Shown here one piece after another: positions 46,072-55,469 of a stretch of DNA of 64,000 nt (position 1 is its first letter; every line of letters starts with the position of its first letter). The DNA is from Enterobacillus tribolii (lineage in GTDB: Bacteria > Pseudomonadota > Gammaproteobacteria > Enterobacterales > Enterobacteriaceae). The notes below the pieces were generated by a model. The model was not told the origin of the DNA, did not search any database, and saw only the letters and a program-made list of their open reading frames with translations. Position numbers and translations under genes: made by a program. The DNA is taken from contig NZ_QRAP01000003.1 of NCBI RefSeq assembly GCF_003363015.1, positions 310,001-374,000 of the forward strand, written 5' to 3'.

Positions 46072-46791
46072 ATGGTATTTGCGGTAACCCGTGCCCCGCT
46101 GAAACGTTGGCTGATGCCCGTTATGGCAATAATGATGGTTTTCCAGCTCGCAGCCTGCGGAGATAAAGAAGCCGATCAGCGTAAAGCCTTCATCGACTAT
46201 CTGCAAAACACGGTGATGCGCGGCAGCAGCAAGGTGCCGACGCTCAGCGAAGATCAGAAGCAAAAGTTGGGCAAATATACCGGGGATTACGCCATTCTGG
46301 TCACGTTCTCGCAAAACTTCAGCCGGGCTACCGACTCCAGCCTGACGCCGCTCAACAATACCATCAGCCAAATCCGCGTCCCGCAAGACTATCTGCTTAA
46401 GCGTGACGAACTTCGCCAGGCATCCGGCGCGCTGAATATGCTGGGTCAGCAGGTGCAAAGCGCCAGGGCGCAGGCCGACAGCGCCAAAGCCGCGCTGAAG
46501 CAGCCGGACGATCTGCGCGTGGTTTACGATAAGGCCTATGCCAAAGTGGTCAGCGATCCGGCCAACGCCATTGGGCCGATGATCCCGATGGCCGCCAGCC
46601 TGGCGCAGGATTTGTTGCAGGTGGGGGACTTCCTTCAGTATGTCGGCCCGCAGGCACGCTTTGAAAACAGCGGTATTCAGCTGCAAACCCAACAGCAGGT
46701 TGCTCAATATAACCAGATGATGAGCAACGTCGCCGCTAAGCACCAAGAGTTGCTGGCCGCACAAAGCCGCAGCGCCGCCGTGCTGAACTGA
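46072..46791 (+). CDS. yiaF: DUF3053 lipoprotein YiaF
   Basis: A 239-residue predicted lipoprotein with signal sequence and lipobox QLAAC (Cys near residue 28), followed by a mostly helical DUF3053 body. It corresponds to E. coli YiaF, a neighbour of the glyQS region; the function is unknown. It is followed by a clear terminator. Confidence 0.88.
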   Translation: MVFAVTRAPLKRWLMPVMAIMMVFQLAACGDKEADQRKAFIDYLQNTVMRGSSKVPTLSEDQKQKLGKYTGDYAILVTFSQNFSRATDSSLTPLNNTISQIRVPQDYLLKRDELRQASGALNMLGQQVQSARAQADSAKAALKQPDDLRVVYDKAYAKVVSDPANAIGPMIPMAASLAQDLLQVGDFLQYVGPQARFENSGIQLQTQQQVAQYNQMMSNVAAKHQELLAAQSRSAAVLN

Positions 46792-46800
46792 TTTCCTCAC

Positions 46801-46828
46801 GCCCCGCAGCAACCGCGCGGGGCTTTTT
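46801..46828 (+). terminator. terminator after yiaF
   Basis: Arms GCCCCGC (46801-46807) and GCGGGGC (46817-46823) followed by five T residues. Confidence 0.85.
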
Positions 46829-46920
46829 GTAACTTAATTACAAATCTCCCCGCCGCGTGAACTTGTTCCCGCTAATTTCCAGGCAAAAACCTGAATACTT
46901 TTCTACTACATAAAATATCT

Positions 46921-47086
46921 TGTGATTAACATCACAATTCAAAAACAATCCAAACAAGAAACATGGTGATCACCATCACAAAAAGCGGGCGATTTATTGC
47001 ATTGTGCCTTAATTACGCCGCATTTATGTGACAAACATCACCATTAACCCTTACTTACCCCCACCATTAAGGTGACTTCTATCACA
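46921..47086 (+). promoter_or_regulatory. mtl control region with four CRP sites
   Basis: Four sites of the form TGTGA-N6-TCACA: 46921-46936 (perfect), 46965-46980 (GGTGA/TCACA), 47027-47042 (TGTGA/TCACC) and 47071-47086 (GGTGA/TCACA). They lie in the 431-base gap before mtlA. E. coli mtl has a comparable cluster of CRP sites giving strong catabolite control together with the repressor MtlR. No gene is seen in this gap. Confidence 0.88.
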
Positions 47087-47152
47087 AAAAACCCTCGGGA
47101 TACGCAACATGAAAACGGCGTGATAGAGTCGATTTTGCATACAGAACGACTG

Positions 47153-47172
47153 ACGGTTTTTGGCGAAACCGT
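47153..47172 (+). other. stem-loop in the mtlA leader
   Basis: Arms ACGGTTT and AAACCGT around TTGGCG, about 50 bases upstream of the mtlA ATG. It would fold in the mRNA leader; no T run follows, so it is not a terminator. The role is unknown. Confidence 0.4.
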
Positions 47173-47222
47173 TTCGACAACTATCACGCGCACCGTTTTG
47201 CGCGTACCACGAGGGGTGTTTT

Positions 47223-49190
47223 ATGTTATCACCGGATATCAAGGTCAAGATACAGAATTTTGGCCGTTTCCTCAGCAATATGGTGATGCCGAATATCGGT
47301 GCGTTTATTGCCTGGGGGCTGATCACCGCATTGTTTATCCCGACAGGCTGGCTGCCGAACGACACGATGGCCAAACTGGTCGGCCCGATGATCACCTACC
47401 TGCTGCCGCTGTTAATCGGTTATACCGGCGGCCGCCTGATCGGCGGCGAGCGCGGCGGCGTGGTCGGCGCAATCACCACCATGGGCGTCGTAGTAGGCGC
47501 GGATATGCCGATGTTCCTCGGCGCCATGATTGCCGGCCCGCTGGGCGGCGTTGCCATCAAGCGTTTTGACCGCTGGGTCGACGGCAAAATCAAAAGCGGC
47601 TTCGAAATGCTGGTGAATAACTTCTCCGCCGGCATTATCGGCATGCTGCTGGCGATACTGGCGTTTATGGCTATCGGACCGCTGGTCGAGTCGCTGTCTA
47701 AAATATTGGCGGCGGGTGTTAACGTCATGGTGCAGAACAACCTGCTGCCGCTGACCTCCGTCTTTGTTGAACCGGCCAAAATCCTGTTCCTCAACAATGC
47801 CATCAACCACGGCATCTTCTCACCGCTCGGTATTCAACAGGCTACCGAAACCGGTAAGTCCATCTTCTTCCTGATTGAAGCCAACCCCGGCCCGGGCCTG
47901 GGCGTGCTGCTGGCCTATATGTTCTTCGGCAAAGGCAGCGCGAAGCAATCCGCTCCGGGCGCCGCCATTATTCACTTCTTCGGCGGGATCCATGAAATCT
48001 ATTTCCCGTATGTGCTGATGAACCCGCGCCTGATTCTGGCCGTGATCCTTGGCGGCATGACCGGCGTGTTTACCCTGACGATGTTCAACGCCGGCCTGGT
48101 TTCCCCGGCATCTCCGGGTTCCATCTTCGCCGTATTACTGATGACGCCGAAAGCGTCGATGATTGGCGTAGTGCTCTCTATCATCACCTCCACCACGGTC
48201 TCCTTTTTGGTTTCCGCCGTGCTGCTTAAGCGCTCACCGGTAGGCGATGAAGAGGACAACGGCCTGGCGGAAGCCACCCGCCGCATGCAAAACCTGAAGC
48301 AGCAGTCCAAAGGCGCGGGCAAAGGTCAACCGCAGCCGGCCCTGCGTGCCGATCTGTCCAAAGACATGAGCCACGTGCGTAAAATTATCGTTGCCTGCGA
48401 TGCGGGCATGGGTTCCAGCGCCATGGGCGCCGGCGTACTGCGCAAGAAAGTCAAAGATGCCGGGCTGACCCACATCTCCGTGACCAATTGCGCCATCAAC
48501 AGCCTGCCGGAAGACGTGGACCTGGTAATTACCCATCAGGATCTGACCGAACGCGCCATGCGTCAGATGCCGCAGGCAATGCACCTGTCGCTGAGCAATT
48601 TCCTCGACGGCCAGCTTTACAGCGACCTGACCACCCGGCTGCTGGCGGCCAAAATGCCGCAGGCCGCCAACGACGGCAGGCTGATCACGCAGACCATCGT
48701 GGCCGCCAACGATGACGCCTTCGACCAGAGCGAACGGGAAGAGAACCTGTTCGAACTGGGCGCCGGCAACATCTTCCTGGCCCTGAAGGCGCAAACCAAA
48801 GAGCAAGCCATCCGCTTCGCCGGCGAAAAGCTGGTTGAAGGCGGCTACGTTGAACCGGACTACGTTGACGCCATGCTGGCGCGCGAAGCCCTGACCTCCA
48901 CCTACCTCGGAGAATCCATCGCCGTACCTCACGGCACCGTAGAAGCCAAAGACCGCGTGCTGCGCACCGGCATCGTTATCTGCCAATACCCGTCCGGCGT
49001 GCCTTTCGGCGACGATCCGGGCGACGTGGCGCGCCTGGTCATCGGCATCGCTGCGCGAAATAACGAGCACGTTCAGGTAATCACCCGCCTGACCAGCGCG
49101 CTTGACGAAGAGGGCATCATCCAGCGCCTGGCGGAAACCACCAGCGTGCAGGAAGTATTAGACCTGCTCTCCGGCGAGCAAGCGGCCTGA
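47223..49190 (+). CDS. mtlA: PTS mannitol transporter EIICBA
   Basis: Imports and phosphorylates mannitol to mannitol 1-phosphate. The 655-residue protein has domains in the order IIC (about 1-340, membrane; [13 protein letters not shown] and [15 protein letters not shown]), IIB with phospho-acceptor Cys392 ([13 protein letters not shown]), and IIA with phospho-acceptor His570 (AVPHGT). ATG at 47223 gives [28 protein letters not shown], the family start. It is first in mtlA-mtlD-mtlR, under CRP control. Confidence 0.98.
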   Translation: MLSPDIKVKIQNFGRFLSNMVMPNIGAFIAWGLITALFIPTGWLPNDTMAKLVGPMITYLLPLLIGYTGGRLIGGERGGVVGAITTMGVVVGADMPMFLGAMIAGPLGGVAIKRFDRWVDGKIKSGFEMLVNNFSAGIIGMLLAILAFMAIGPLVESLSKILAAGVNVMVQNNLLPLTSVFVEPAKILFLNNAINHGIFSPLGIQQATETGKSIFFLIEANPGPGLGVLLAYMFFGKGSAKQSAPGAAIIHFFGGIHEIYFPYVLMNPRLILAVILGGMTGVFTLTMFNAGLVSPASPGSIFAVLLMTPKASMIGVVLSIITSTTVSFLVSAVLLKRSPVGDEEDNGLAEATRRMQNLKQQSKGAGKGQPQPALRADLSKDMSHVRKIIVACDAGMGSSAMGAGVLRKKVKDAGLTHISVTNCAINSLPEDVDLVITHQDLTERAMRQMPQAMHLSLSNFLDGQLYSDLTTRLLAAKMPQAANDGRLITQTIVAANDDAFDQSEREENLFELGAGNIFLALKAQTKEQAIRFAGEKLVEGGYVEPDYVDAMLAREALTSTYLGESIAVPHGTVEAKDRVLRTGIVICQYPSGVPFGDDPGDVARLVIGIAARNNEHVQVITRLTSALDEEGIIQRLAETTSVQEVLDLLSGEQAA

Positions 49191-49194
49191 ACGT

Positions 49195-49236
49195 ACCGGC
49201 GTACGCCGGTTTGGGGCCTCCCCCGGCCCCCTTTTT
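49195..49236 (+). terminator. palindrome and terminator between mtlA and mtlD
   Basis: A perfect 16-bp palindrome ACCGGCGTACGCCGGT (49195-49210) is followed by a hairpin with arms GGGGCC and GGCCCC and a T5 run at 49232-49236. It lies inside the operon, so it probably lowers mtlD and mtlR expression relative to mtlA or protects the mtlA 3' end. Confidence 0.75.
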
Positions 49237-49261
49237 ACGGAATAATCGTGAGGTAACGAAC

Positions 49262-50419
49262 ATGAAAGCTATTCACTTTGGCGCGGGCAACATCGGCCGC
49301 GGCTTTATCGGCAAACTGCTGGCAGACGCCAGGGCCGACCTGATTTTCGCCGACGTTAATCAGCCGCTGGTCGATCAGTTAGCCCACCAGCAAAGTTATC
49401 AGGTCCACGTGGTTGGCGAAAACGCGCACGTTGAGCGGGTTAATAAGGTTAGCGCGGTGCACAGCGCCAGCCCGGACGCCATCAACCAAATCGCGCAGGC
49501 CGACATCATCACCACCGCCGTCGGGCCGCAGGTGCTGGCCAAAATCGCCGGTACGCTGGCGCAGGGATTAACCGCCCGCCACGCCGCCGGAAATAACCAG
49601 CCGCTGAATATCATTGCCTGTGAAAATATGGTGCGCGGCACCAGCCAGCTCAAGCAGCACGTTTTGCAGGCGCTGCCTGAAGCGCTGCACGCTTGGGTCG
49701 ATGAGCACGTGGGCTTCGTCGACTCCGCCGTGGACCGTATCGTCCCGCCCGCCGCCGCCGCAAACGATGATCCACTGGAAGTGACGGTGGAAACCTTCAG
49801 TGAGTGGATTGTCGACAGCACCCAGTTCAAAGGCGAGCTGCCGCCCATCGCAGGGATGGACGCCACAACGAACCTGATGGCCTACGTGGAGCGCAAACTG
49901 TTCACCCTGAACACCGGGCATGCCATTACCGCTTATCTGGGGCAGTTAGCTGGCTACGGCACCATCCGCGAGGCAATTCTCGACCCCGCGGTGCGGGAAG
50001 TGGTAAAGGGCGCAATGGAGGAAAGCGGCGCCGTACTGATTAAACGTTACGGTTTCGACCCACGCCAGCACGCCGCCTATATCCAAAAAATTCTGACCCG
50101 GTTTGAAAACCCCTATCTGCACGATGAGGTTGAACGCGTCGGACGCCAACCGTTACGCAAGCTGAGCGAAGGCGACCGGCTCATCAAGCCGTTGCGCGGC
50201 ACGCTGGAATATAACTTGCCTAATGCGAATTTGCTGATCGGCATCGCGGCCGCACTGAGCTACCGTAATCCGCAGGATCCCCAGGCACAGGAGATGCTGA
50301 CCCTGTTGGAGACGCTGGGAACAGAGCAGGCGCTGACCCAGATTTCCGCACTGGCGGATCAACCAGAGGTTGTCGCTCAGGTGACGAATGTGTATAACGC
50401 CATGCAGCATCAGGCATAA
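49262..50419 (+). CDS. mtlD: mannitol-1-phosphate 5-dehydrogenase
   Basis: Oxidises mannitol 1-phosphate to fructose 6-phosphate with NAD. The 385-residue protein has the N-terminal [12 protein letters not shown] nucleotide site and the polyol dehydrogenase region with [11 protein letters not shown] and [15 protein letters not shown] at 49262 gives the family start and has a GAGGT site upstream. It follows mtlA after an internal terminator. Confidence 0.98.
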   Translation: MKAIHFGAGNIGRGFIGKLLADARADLIFADVNQPLVDQLAHQQSYQVHVVGENAHVERVNKVSAVHSASPDAINQIAQADIITTAVGPQVLAKIAGTLAQGLTARHAAGNNQPLNIIACENMVRGTSQLKQHVLQALPEALHAWVDEHVGFVDSAVDRIVPPAAAANDDPLEVTVETFSEWIVDSTQFKGELPPIAGMDATTNLMAYVERKLFTLNTGHAITAYLGQLAGYGTIREAILDPAVREVVKGAMEESGAVLIKRYGFDPRQHAAYIQKILTRFENPYLHDEVERVGRQPLRKLSEGDRLIKPLRGTLEYNLPNANLLIGIAAALSYRNPQDPQAQEMLTLLETLGTEQALTQISALADQPEVVAQVTNVYNAMQHQA

Positions 50420-50474
50420 ACCGCCGCACCGGACGCCCATCGGCCCGGTGCGACAAAAACGATGGCATTAACGA

Positions 50475-51011
50475 ATGGCTACAATGGAAGAAACACAGGC
50501 ATTTGAAAACCGGATACTGGAGCGCCTTAATGCGCGGCAGACCGTACAGGGTTTTCTGCATGCCGCTGTCGGGTTACTTGCAGAAGCCGTGGACCTGCTG
50601 ATTTTGCAGGCGTTCCGTAAAGATGATTATGCCGTAAAGTATGCGGTAGAGCCGTTGCTCGAAGGTTCAGGCCCGCTGGCCGCCCTGCCGGTCCGCCTCA
50701 AGCTGATTTATGCGTTGGGCGTGATCAGCCGCGATGAGTATGAGGATAGTGAGTTGCTGCTGGCTCTGCACAACGAAGTCAGCCACGGCGAGCATGACTA
50801 TCAGTTTACCGACGATGAAATCCTCGGGCCGCTGAGCCTGCTGCACGGCGTCGCCCTGCCGCCGGCGCCAACGCTGCATCTGCCAGAAGATGTTGTGGAC
50901 GATGCGTTGGTGGACATGCAGAAACAGCGCTACCAGCAGATGGTGCGCTCCACGCTGGTCTTATGCATTACCGACCTGGTTTCCCGCCTGTGCCACAAGA
51001 AAGCGTTCTGA
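50475..51011 (+). CDS. mtlR: mannitol operon repressor MtlR
   Basis: A 178-residue helical repressor of the mtl operon (MtlR/FumE family; no classical helix-turn-helix). The core FRKDDYAVKYAVEPLLEGSGPLAALPVRLKLIYALGVISRDEYEDSELL is strongly conserved. A second ATG three codons on is also possible. It is the third gene of the operon, convergent with avtA. Confidence 0.94.
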   Translation: MATMEETQAFENRILERLNARQTVQGFLHAAVGLLAEAVDLLILQAFRKDDYAVKYAVEPLLEGSGPLAALPVRLKLIYALGVISRDEYEDSELLLALHNEVSHGEHDYQFTDDEILGPLSLLHGVALPPAPTLHLPEDVVDDALVDMQKQRYQQMVRSTLVLCITDLVSRLCHKKAF

Positions 51012-51024
51012 ACCGCCTTCAGCT

Positions 51025-51050
51025 CCAGCCTGCCGGACAGCAGGCTGGAA
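51025..51050. terminator. stem-loop between mtlR and avtA
   Basis: Perfect 10-bp arms TCCAGCCTGC (51025-51034) and GCAGGCTGGA (51041-51050) around CGGACA between convergent genes. No T run is present; it probably stabilises both mRNA ends. Confidence 0.55.
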
Positions 51051-51057
51051 TAACGCG

Positions 51058-52317
51058 TCAGCCCTTACCGTCCTCGCGGTGCGCCCGTTCAACCTCTTCG
51101 GCCAGAATCTGCACGCCCTGCTCAATCAGTTCCGGCTTCGGCATGTAGTTCATCCGCATGCACTGGTGGGTATGCGCCCACTCCTGCTCCAGGCCGGGGA
51201 AGAAGTAGTGACCGGGCACCATCAGCACCCCGCGCTGCTTCAGACGCTGATAGAGCACCTCCGTACTGATCGGCAAATCACGGAACCATAACCAGAGAAA
51301 AATAGCGCCTTCCGGTTTGTGGATCAGGCAGCGTTCTTCCGGCAGGTAACGGCGGATCAGCGCAAGCGTCTGCTCAACGCGCTGGTGATAAAACGGCCGG
51401 ATAACGGTTTCCGACAAGCGCAGCAGATCGCCGCGCTGAATCATCTCCAGCGCCAGCGCCGGCCCAACGCTGCCGGGCGACAGGCTGATAATGCCGTTCA
51501 TGTTGCTCAGCGCGCTGATCGTCTCTTCATTCGCAACCACAATTCCGCAGCGGCTGCCGGGCAGCCCGAGCTTAGACAGACTCATACCCAGAATAATATT
51601 GGGATTCCACAACGGCGTGACGTCGGTAAAGATAATGCCGGGGAAAGGCACGCCATACGCGTTATCAATCAGCAGCGGAACGCCGCGCTGGCGGGCGATG
51701 GCATCCAGACGCCGGATTTCTTCATCGGTCAGCACGTTGCCGGTGGGGTTGGTCGGGCGGGAAACGCAGATCAACCCGATATCATCCCCGACGGTCAGGT
51801 GATCAAAATCAACGTGGTATTTAAACATCCCCTCCGGCAGCAGCTCGATATTCGGCTTGGCGGAGACGAACAGGTCTTCATCCAACCCGGCATCGGCATA
51901 ACCGATATATTCCGGCGCCAGCGGGAATAACACCCGGCGACGCGAACCATCAGCAAACCGTCCGGCGAACAGATTGAACAGGTAGAAAAACGCGCTCTGA
52001 CTGCCGTTTGTCAGTGCAATATTTTGTGCGGTTATTTGCCAGCCAAACTGCTCCCGCAGCATTTCCGCCAGTGCCTGCAATAACGTGTTCTTACCCTGCG
52101 GGCCATCATAGTTGCACAAGGCGTCGGTCAGTTTTCCCTGCGCCAGCATCTCCGCCAGGAGCCCGGAAAAGTAGTCGTCCATCTCAGGGATCTGCGCCGG
52201 ATTGCCGCCGCCCAGCATGATTGCGCCGGGTGTACGTAATCCGTCGTTCAGATCGTCCATCAAACGCGTTATGCCCGCGTAGCGGGTAAATTTGTCGCCA
52301 AATATGGAAAAAGTCAT
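51058..52317 (-). CDS. avtA: valine-pyruvate aminotransferase
   Basis: PLP-dependent fold-type I aminotransferase that makes valine from 2-ketoisovalerate with alanine as donor (also called transaminase C). The 419-residue protein has the PLP-lysine motif GMSLSKLGLPGSRCG, NPTGNVLTDEE and the N-terminal TFSIFGDKFTRYAGITRLMDDL typical of AvtA. It appears to be a single-gene unit. Confidence 0.95.
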   Translation of the reverse strand: MTFSIFGDKFTRYAGITRLMDDLNDGLRTPGAIMLGGGNPAQIPEMDDYFSGLLAEMLAQGKLTDALCNYDGPQGKNTLLQALAEMLREQFGWQITAQNIALTNGSQSAFFYLFNLFAGRFADGSRRRVLFPLAPEYIGYADAGLDEDLFVSAKPNIELLPEGMFKYHVDFDHLTVGDDIGLICVSRPTNPTGNVLTDEEIRRLDAIARQRGVPLLIDNAYGVPFPGIIFTDVTPLWNPNIILGMSLSKLGLPGSRCGIVVANEETISALSNMNGIISLSPGSVGPALALEMIQRGDLLRLSETVIRPFYHQRVEQTLALIRRYLPEERCLIHKPEGAIFLWLWFRDLPISTEVLYQRLKQRGVLMVPGHYFFPGLEQEWAHTHQCMRMNYMPKPELIEQGVQILAEEVERAHREDGKG

Positions 52318-52437
52318 GATACAAACTGCGGTTGTTCAGAGAGAAAGAATTACCATACCCCCAGCCCGCGCCGCTTACAAGCCAGCCATATTTCTGAGAA
52401 TTTTATTTTTCACTGACAATGATTAATTTTAAAGCAT

Positions 52438-52461
52438 AAAAAAGGCGCAGTTACCTGCGCC
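52438..52461 (-). terminator. terminator after ibpB
   Basis: On the minus strand, arms GGCGCAG and CTGCGCC around GTAA, followed by six T residues. It ends the ibpAB transcript. Confidence 0.88.
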
Positions 52462-52508
52462 AAAGAGAGAAGGGTGAATACCGGGCGTGACCGCCCGGTC
52501 GTCGCTCA

Positions 52509-52952
52509 TTATGATTCCGATGCCGGGCGCTCAAGCGCCGGCGTACTGCCGATGCTGATATGCTGCGGTTGCAGGGCTTCAGGCACACGGCGCACCAGGT
52601 CGATATTCAACAGGCCGTTTTCGAATTTAGCGCCTTCCACCGTCAGGTGTTCAGCCAGCGTAAAGGTCAGGTCAAAGGCTTTGATTACCAGCCCCTGATG
52701 TAAATATTCCACCTGTTTTTCCGGTTTTGCGGGGTTGCCGCGTACGGTCAGGCGGGGCCCTTCTACTTCGATATCAAGTTCGTCTTGTTTAAAGCCGGCC
52801 AACGCCAGAGAAATGCGGTAATGGTTGTCGTCGCTTTTTTCAATGTTGTAGGGAGGAAATCCCTGCGGCTCAAGGCTGCTTTGCATAGCATTTGCTAATT
52901 TGTCAAAGCCGATCCATTGACGAAGTAAGGGTGAAAGATCGTAGTTACGCAT
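52509..52952 (-). CDS. ibpB: small heat shock protein IbpB
   Basis: A 147-residue small heat shock protein that binds aggregating proteins and hands them to DnaK/ClpB. The alpha-crystallin domain (about 35-125) contains [21 protein letters not shown] and the C-terminal anchoring motif near QHISIGS (IxI). It lies downstream of ibpA, 109 bases away, with its own ROSE-like leader. Confidence 0.95.
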   Translation of the reverse strand: MRNYDLSPLLRQWIGFDKLANAMQSSLEPQGFPPYNIEKSDDNHYRISLALAGFKQDELDIEVEGPRLTVRGNPAKPEKQVEYLHQGLVIKAFDLTFTLAEHLTVEGAKFENGLLNIDLVRRVPEALQPQHISIGSTPALERPASES

Positions 52953-52976
52953 AATAAAACTCCTTCTGAGAAGCGA
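52953..52976 (-). promoter_or_regulatory. ROSE-like RNA thermometer in the ibpB leader
   Basis: The ibpB ribosome site AAGGAG (read from 52960-52965) can pair with upstream CUUCU, and the conserved ROSE sequence UCGCU (52972-52976) sits next to it. Melting of this short hairpin at heat-shock temperature would free the site. The pairing is seen; the function is inferred from known ibp thermometers. Confidence 0.55.
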
Positions 52977-53061
52977 GAGTGATAATTAACGGAGCCGACA
53001 GCGTATTTCCGCTCCGCAGTTTTGCCCCCCGCAGGCAGGCAATAAATGAGATTTCCGGCGC

Positions 53062-53475
53062 TTACTTAATTTCAATCTTGCGCGGCTTCAGGGTTTCCGG
53101 CACCACGCGCTCAAGTTCGATATATAACAGCCCGTTTTCCAGTTTGGCGCCCTGAACCTGAATATGCTCGGCGAGCTGGAACTTGCGCTCAAAATTACGT
53201 TCGGCGATCCCCTGATATAAATAGGTGCGTTCTTTATCCGCAGCCTGATGTGCGCCTTTAACAATCAATACGTTGGCGTGAGAGGTGATCTCAATTTCAG
53301 GCTCGGAGAAGCCGGCGACGGCAATGGCGATCCGATAGTGATTCTCATCAACCAGTTCAACATTGTAGGGAGGGTATCCTCCGTTGCCCTGGGATTGCCC
53401 GGATTCAAGCAGATTGAACAGACGATCGAAACCGATGGCGGAACGGTATAACGGTGCTAAATCGAAATTACGCAT
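53062..53475 (-). CDS. ibpA: small heat shock protein IbpA
   Basis: A 137-residue small heat shock protein forming mixed assemblies with IbpB on protein aggregates. The alpha-crystallin domain spans about 33-125 ([44 protein letters not shown], with the C-terminal IEI anchor). Start at 53475 ([20 protein letters not shown]) has a strong GGAGG site; an upstream in-frame ATG five codons earlier is less likely. It is driven by a sigma-32 promoter. Confidence 0.96.
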   Translation of the reverse strand: MRNFDLAPLYRSAIGFDRLFNLLESGQSQGNGGYPPYNVELVDENHYRIAIAVAGFSEPEIEITSHANVLIVKGAHQAADKERTYLYQGIAERNFERKFQLAEHIQVQGAKLENGLLYIELERVVPETLKPRKIEIK

Positions 53476-53575
53476 AAATAATGCCTCCAAATATAATAAG
53501 CGAGGTTTATAAAATCCGCCTTGCGGCCGGATAAGAATGAGCTGAACACCCCGTAGGCATATTCCTCATTGCTCT
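53476..53575 (-). promoter_or_regulatory. ROSE-type RNA thermometer in the ibpA 5' leader
   Basis: A leader of about 100 bases between the sigma-32 promoter and ibpA. The anti-Shine-Dalgarno CCUCGCU, containing the ROSE consensus U(U/C)GCU (53499-53503), can pair with the GGAGG site at 53484-53488. Upstream lies a second hairpin (TCCGGCC/GGCGGA). E. coli ibpA has a ROSE thermometer in this position. Confidence 0.75.
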
Positions 53576-53582
53576 GATGATA

Positions 53583-53610
53583 AGATGGGGTCGGTAAATC
53601 GCTTTTCAAG
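53583..53610 (-). promoter_or_regulatory. sigma-32 heat-shock promoter of ibpAB
   Basis: On the minus strand CTTGAAAA (53603-53610) and CCCCATCT (53583-53590) are separated by 12 bases, a close match to the sigma-32 consensus CTTGAAA/CCCCATnT. The remaining bases to yidQ hold its promoter and no gene. Confidence 0.9.
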
Positions 53611-53802
53611 AGTAAAATAAGAAACTATGTGCTCTACAATACCTTCCGCTCCGGTCATAATACCCCCAGCGAATAAAGATAGATTTTCATAAATAAATGA
53701 GAGCGCAGCCACAGCCTGACAGGCGCGCTTTTCATCTCTCACCGTCAGGTGCTATAACTCACTAACTCGGGTGCCGTACTGCGCCGGATTTAGGATGGAA
53801 TT

Positions 53803-54147
53803 ATGAAATACGCAATACGCCGCATCGTGGTACCGGGGCTCGCCGGCATGGTCGCGCTTCTGAGCGGTTGTTCCAGTATTATGACGCACTCCGGTCCGCA
53901 TCAGGGGTATTACCCCGGCGCACGCAACGACGTACGCATGCTGAAAGATGAAGAGACGGGATGGGCCATGACCCCCCTGGTAGCGCTGGATTTACCGTTC
54001 TCAGCCGTGGTGGATACCCTGCTGCTTCCTTACGATTATTATCGTTCAGGCAAGGACACCACCCGGGATTCGCCGCGTGAACGCATTCTGCACGGCGCCC
54101 CCGTGGAGGGGGAGCCGGAAGGGCCTAAGCCGGAAGCGACGCAGTAA
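53803..54147 (+). CDS. yidQ: YidQ family lipoprotein (DUF1375)
   Basis: A 114-residue lipoprotein with signal peptide and lipobox LLSGC (Cys near residue 23), followed by SSIMTHSGPHQGYYPGARND and VALDLPFSAVVDTLLLPYDYYRSG, typical of YidQ/YceK (DUF1375) proteins. The function is unknown. It is divergent from ibpA and overlaps the yidR 3' end by 23 bases. Confidence 0.92.
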   Translation: MKYAIRRIVVPGLAGMVALLSGCSSIMTHSGPHQGYYPGARNDVRMLKDEETGWAMTPLVALDLPFSAVVDTLLLPYDYYRSGKDTTRDSPRERILHGAPVEGEPEGPKPEATQ

Positions 54148-55411
54148 AAATCTGCGTCCAGCCGTCAACGTCACGCATGTAGGCCACCCGCGCACCGTCC
54201 GGTGAAATCACCACGGCTTCCGCGCGGGGCGGCTGTTCCGTTCGCGACGTCAGCCGGGTTAACCGGCCGTCATGCACATCACACAACATCACGCTGTTAT
54301 CCATCACGAAAGCCAGACGTTTGCCGTCCGGATGCCAACTGAACGCCGATTGCACATCATGCGCTCCGTGCGTCACCTGGCGCGGTTCTCCGCCATTGGG
54401 AGACAGGCACCACAGCTGAATCACGCCCGCATCGTCCGCCATCAGAAACGCGATTTGCGCGCCGTCGGGCGAACTGCGCAGCCAGTGGCGCGGCGACAAT
54501 GCCAGCCCCGGATAGCGGCGCTGATGAGTGAAGGTTAACCGCCGCTGCGTTACGCCGGCCGGCGGCGCAGGCAGCCGCGTTGCCGTTCCCTGTAAAGGAA
54601 ACGCACCGGCGCGATCGTAATCTTCCTCCCGCTCAGGCAAATCAGCGATGAAAATTTCCGCCACCTTTTGACCTTCCGCCGACAGGGTATCGCCGATAAA
54701 CGCCAGCGCCCGGCGCTGGCGCGAACCGTCAGCCCTGATATAGCCCTGAGTGCCGATCCATCCCTCTTCATATGCGCGCGTGATGTCGTCGCTGCCGGGG
54801 AAGGGATCCGGCGTGGTTTGTGTGACCAGCACGCAAAAGTGGCTGCCGCCGTACTCGCGCGGGTGCCGTGCAGGCACCTCTACCGCCCTCAGGGGAATGG
54901 CGACGCCGACGTTACGCTGATCGTACTTCGCATCCAGCGCATGCATCACATGGTCGTTGTAGGTAAAACTGATGAAATCGCCTTCGGGGCTGAAGACATG
55001 AACATGGCTGCCGCCGCGCAGGGCGCCGGGCGTGTAGGGTTCGGTGATGTCCATCGCGTCCAGCGTTTCCGCCGCCCCGCGATCCGGTTCGCTGACGATC
55101 ACGCCGCGCCGGTGGTGGAAGTCATAGTGCCAAACGCCGTCGGGATGCTCAGGTCCGTGAATAAACACATAGCGTACGGGAAGCTGCGGGCTGACGGTCA
55201 CAACGCCGACGTGCGCTCCGTCGCGGGCCTGATAAATCACCTCCGTCCACCCGTTGTCCGCATTAACCCGTTCAATGGTTAAACCGGTAAACGAGGCGCC
55301 GTCGGGGCGGACATCGTACGTAATCCAGCGGCTGTCCGGCGTCCAGACGTTGATGTTGGTCAGCTGATGTCCGTGCGGGCCGGACGTCAGCTGTTTTTCC
55401 CTTTGAGTCAT
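54125..55411 (-). CDS. yidR: YidR family beta-propeller protein (DUF3748)
   Basis: A 428-residue protein with repeated WD40/TolB-like beta-propeller blades (for example NVWTPDSRWITYDVRPDGASF, SSPDGAQIAFLMADD, SWHPDGKRLAFVMDN, ISPDGARVAYMRDVDG). It has no signal peptide from this start. ATG at 55411 has AGGA 8 bases upstream and aligns with the E. coli YidR start; the frame is open to 55453. The function is unknown. It sits between ibpA-yidQ and dgo, consistent with the E. coli neighbourhood. Confidence 0.9.
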   Translation of the reverse strand: MTQREKQLTSGPHGHQLTNINVWTPDSRWITYDVRPDGASFTGLTIERVNADNGWTEVIYQARDGAHVGVVTVSPQLPVRYVFIHGPEHPDGVWHYDFHHRRGVIVSEPDRGAAETLDAMDITEPYTPGALRGGSHVHVFSPEGDFISFTYNDHVMHALDAKYDQRNVGVAIPLRAVEVPARHPREYGGSHFCVLVTQTTPDPFPGSDDITRAYEEGWIGTQGYIRADGSRQRRALAFIGDTLSAEGQKVAEIFIADLPEREEDYDRAGAFPLQGTATRLPAPPAGVTQRRLTFTHQRRYPGLALSPRHWLRSSPDGAQIAFLMADDAGVIQLWCLSPNGGEPRQVTHGAHDVQSAFSWHPDGKRLAFVMDNSVMLCDVHDGRLTRLTSRTEQPPRAEAVVISPDGARVAYMRDVDGWTQIFTASLPA

Positions 55412-55469
55412 GAGGCAATCCTGCGGGTTGGTCATGCTATTAGCATAAACCAACCCGGGGGATGACTCA

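Noticed and set aside
46792-47222. Small RNA gene or leader peptide in the long mtlA upstream gap
   Set aside because: The gap is explained by four CRP sites and one leader hairpin; no supported short ORF or terminator-ended RNA was found.
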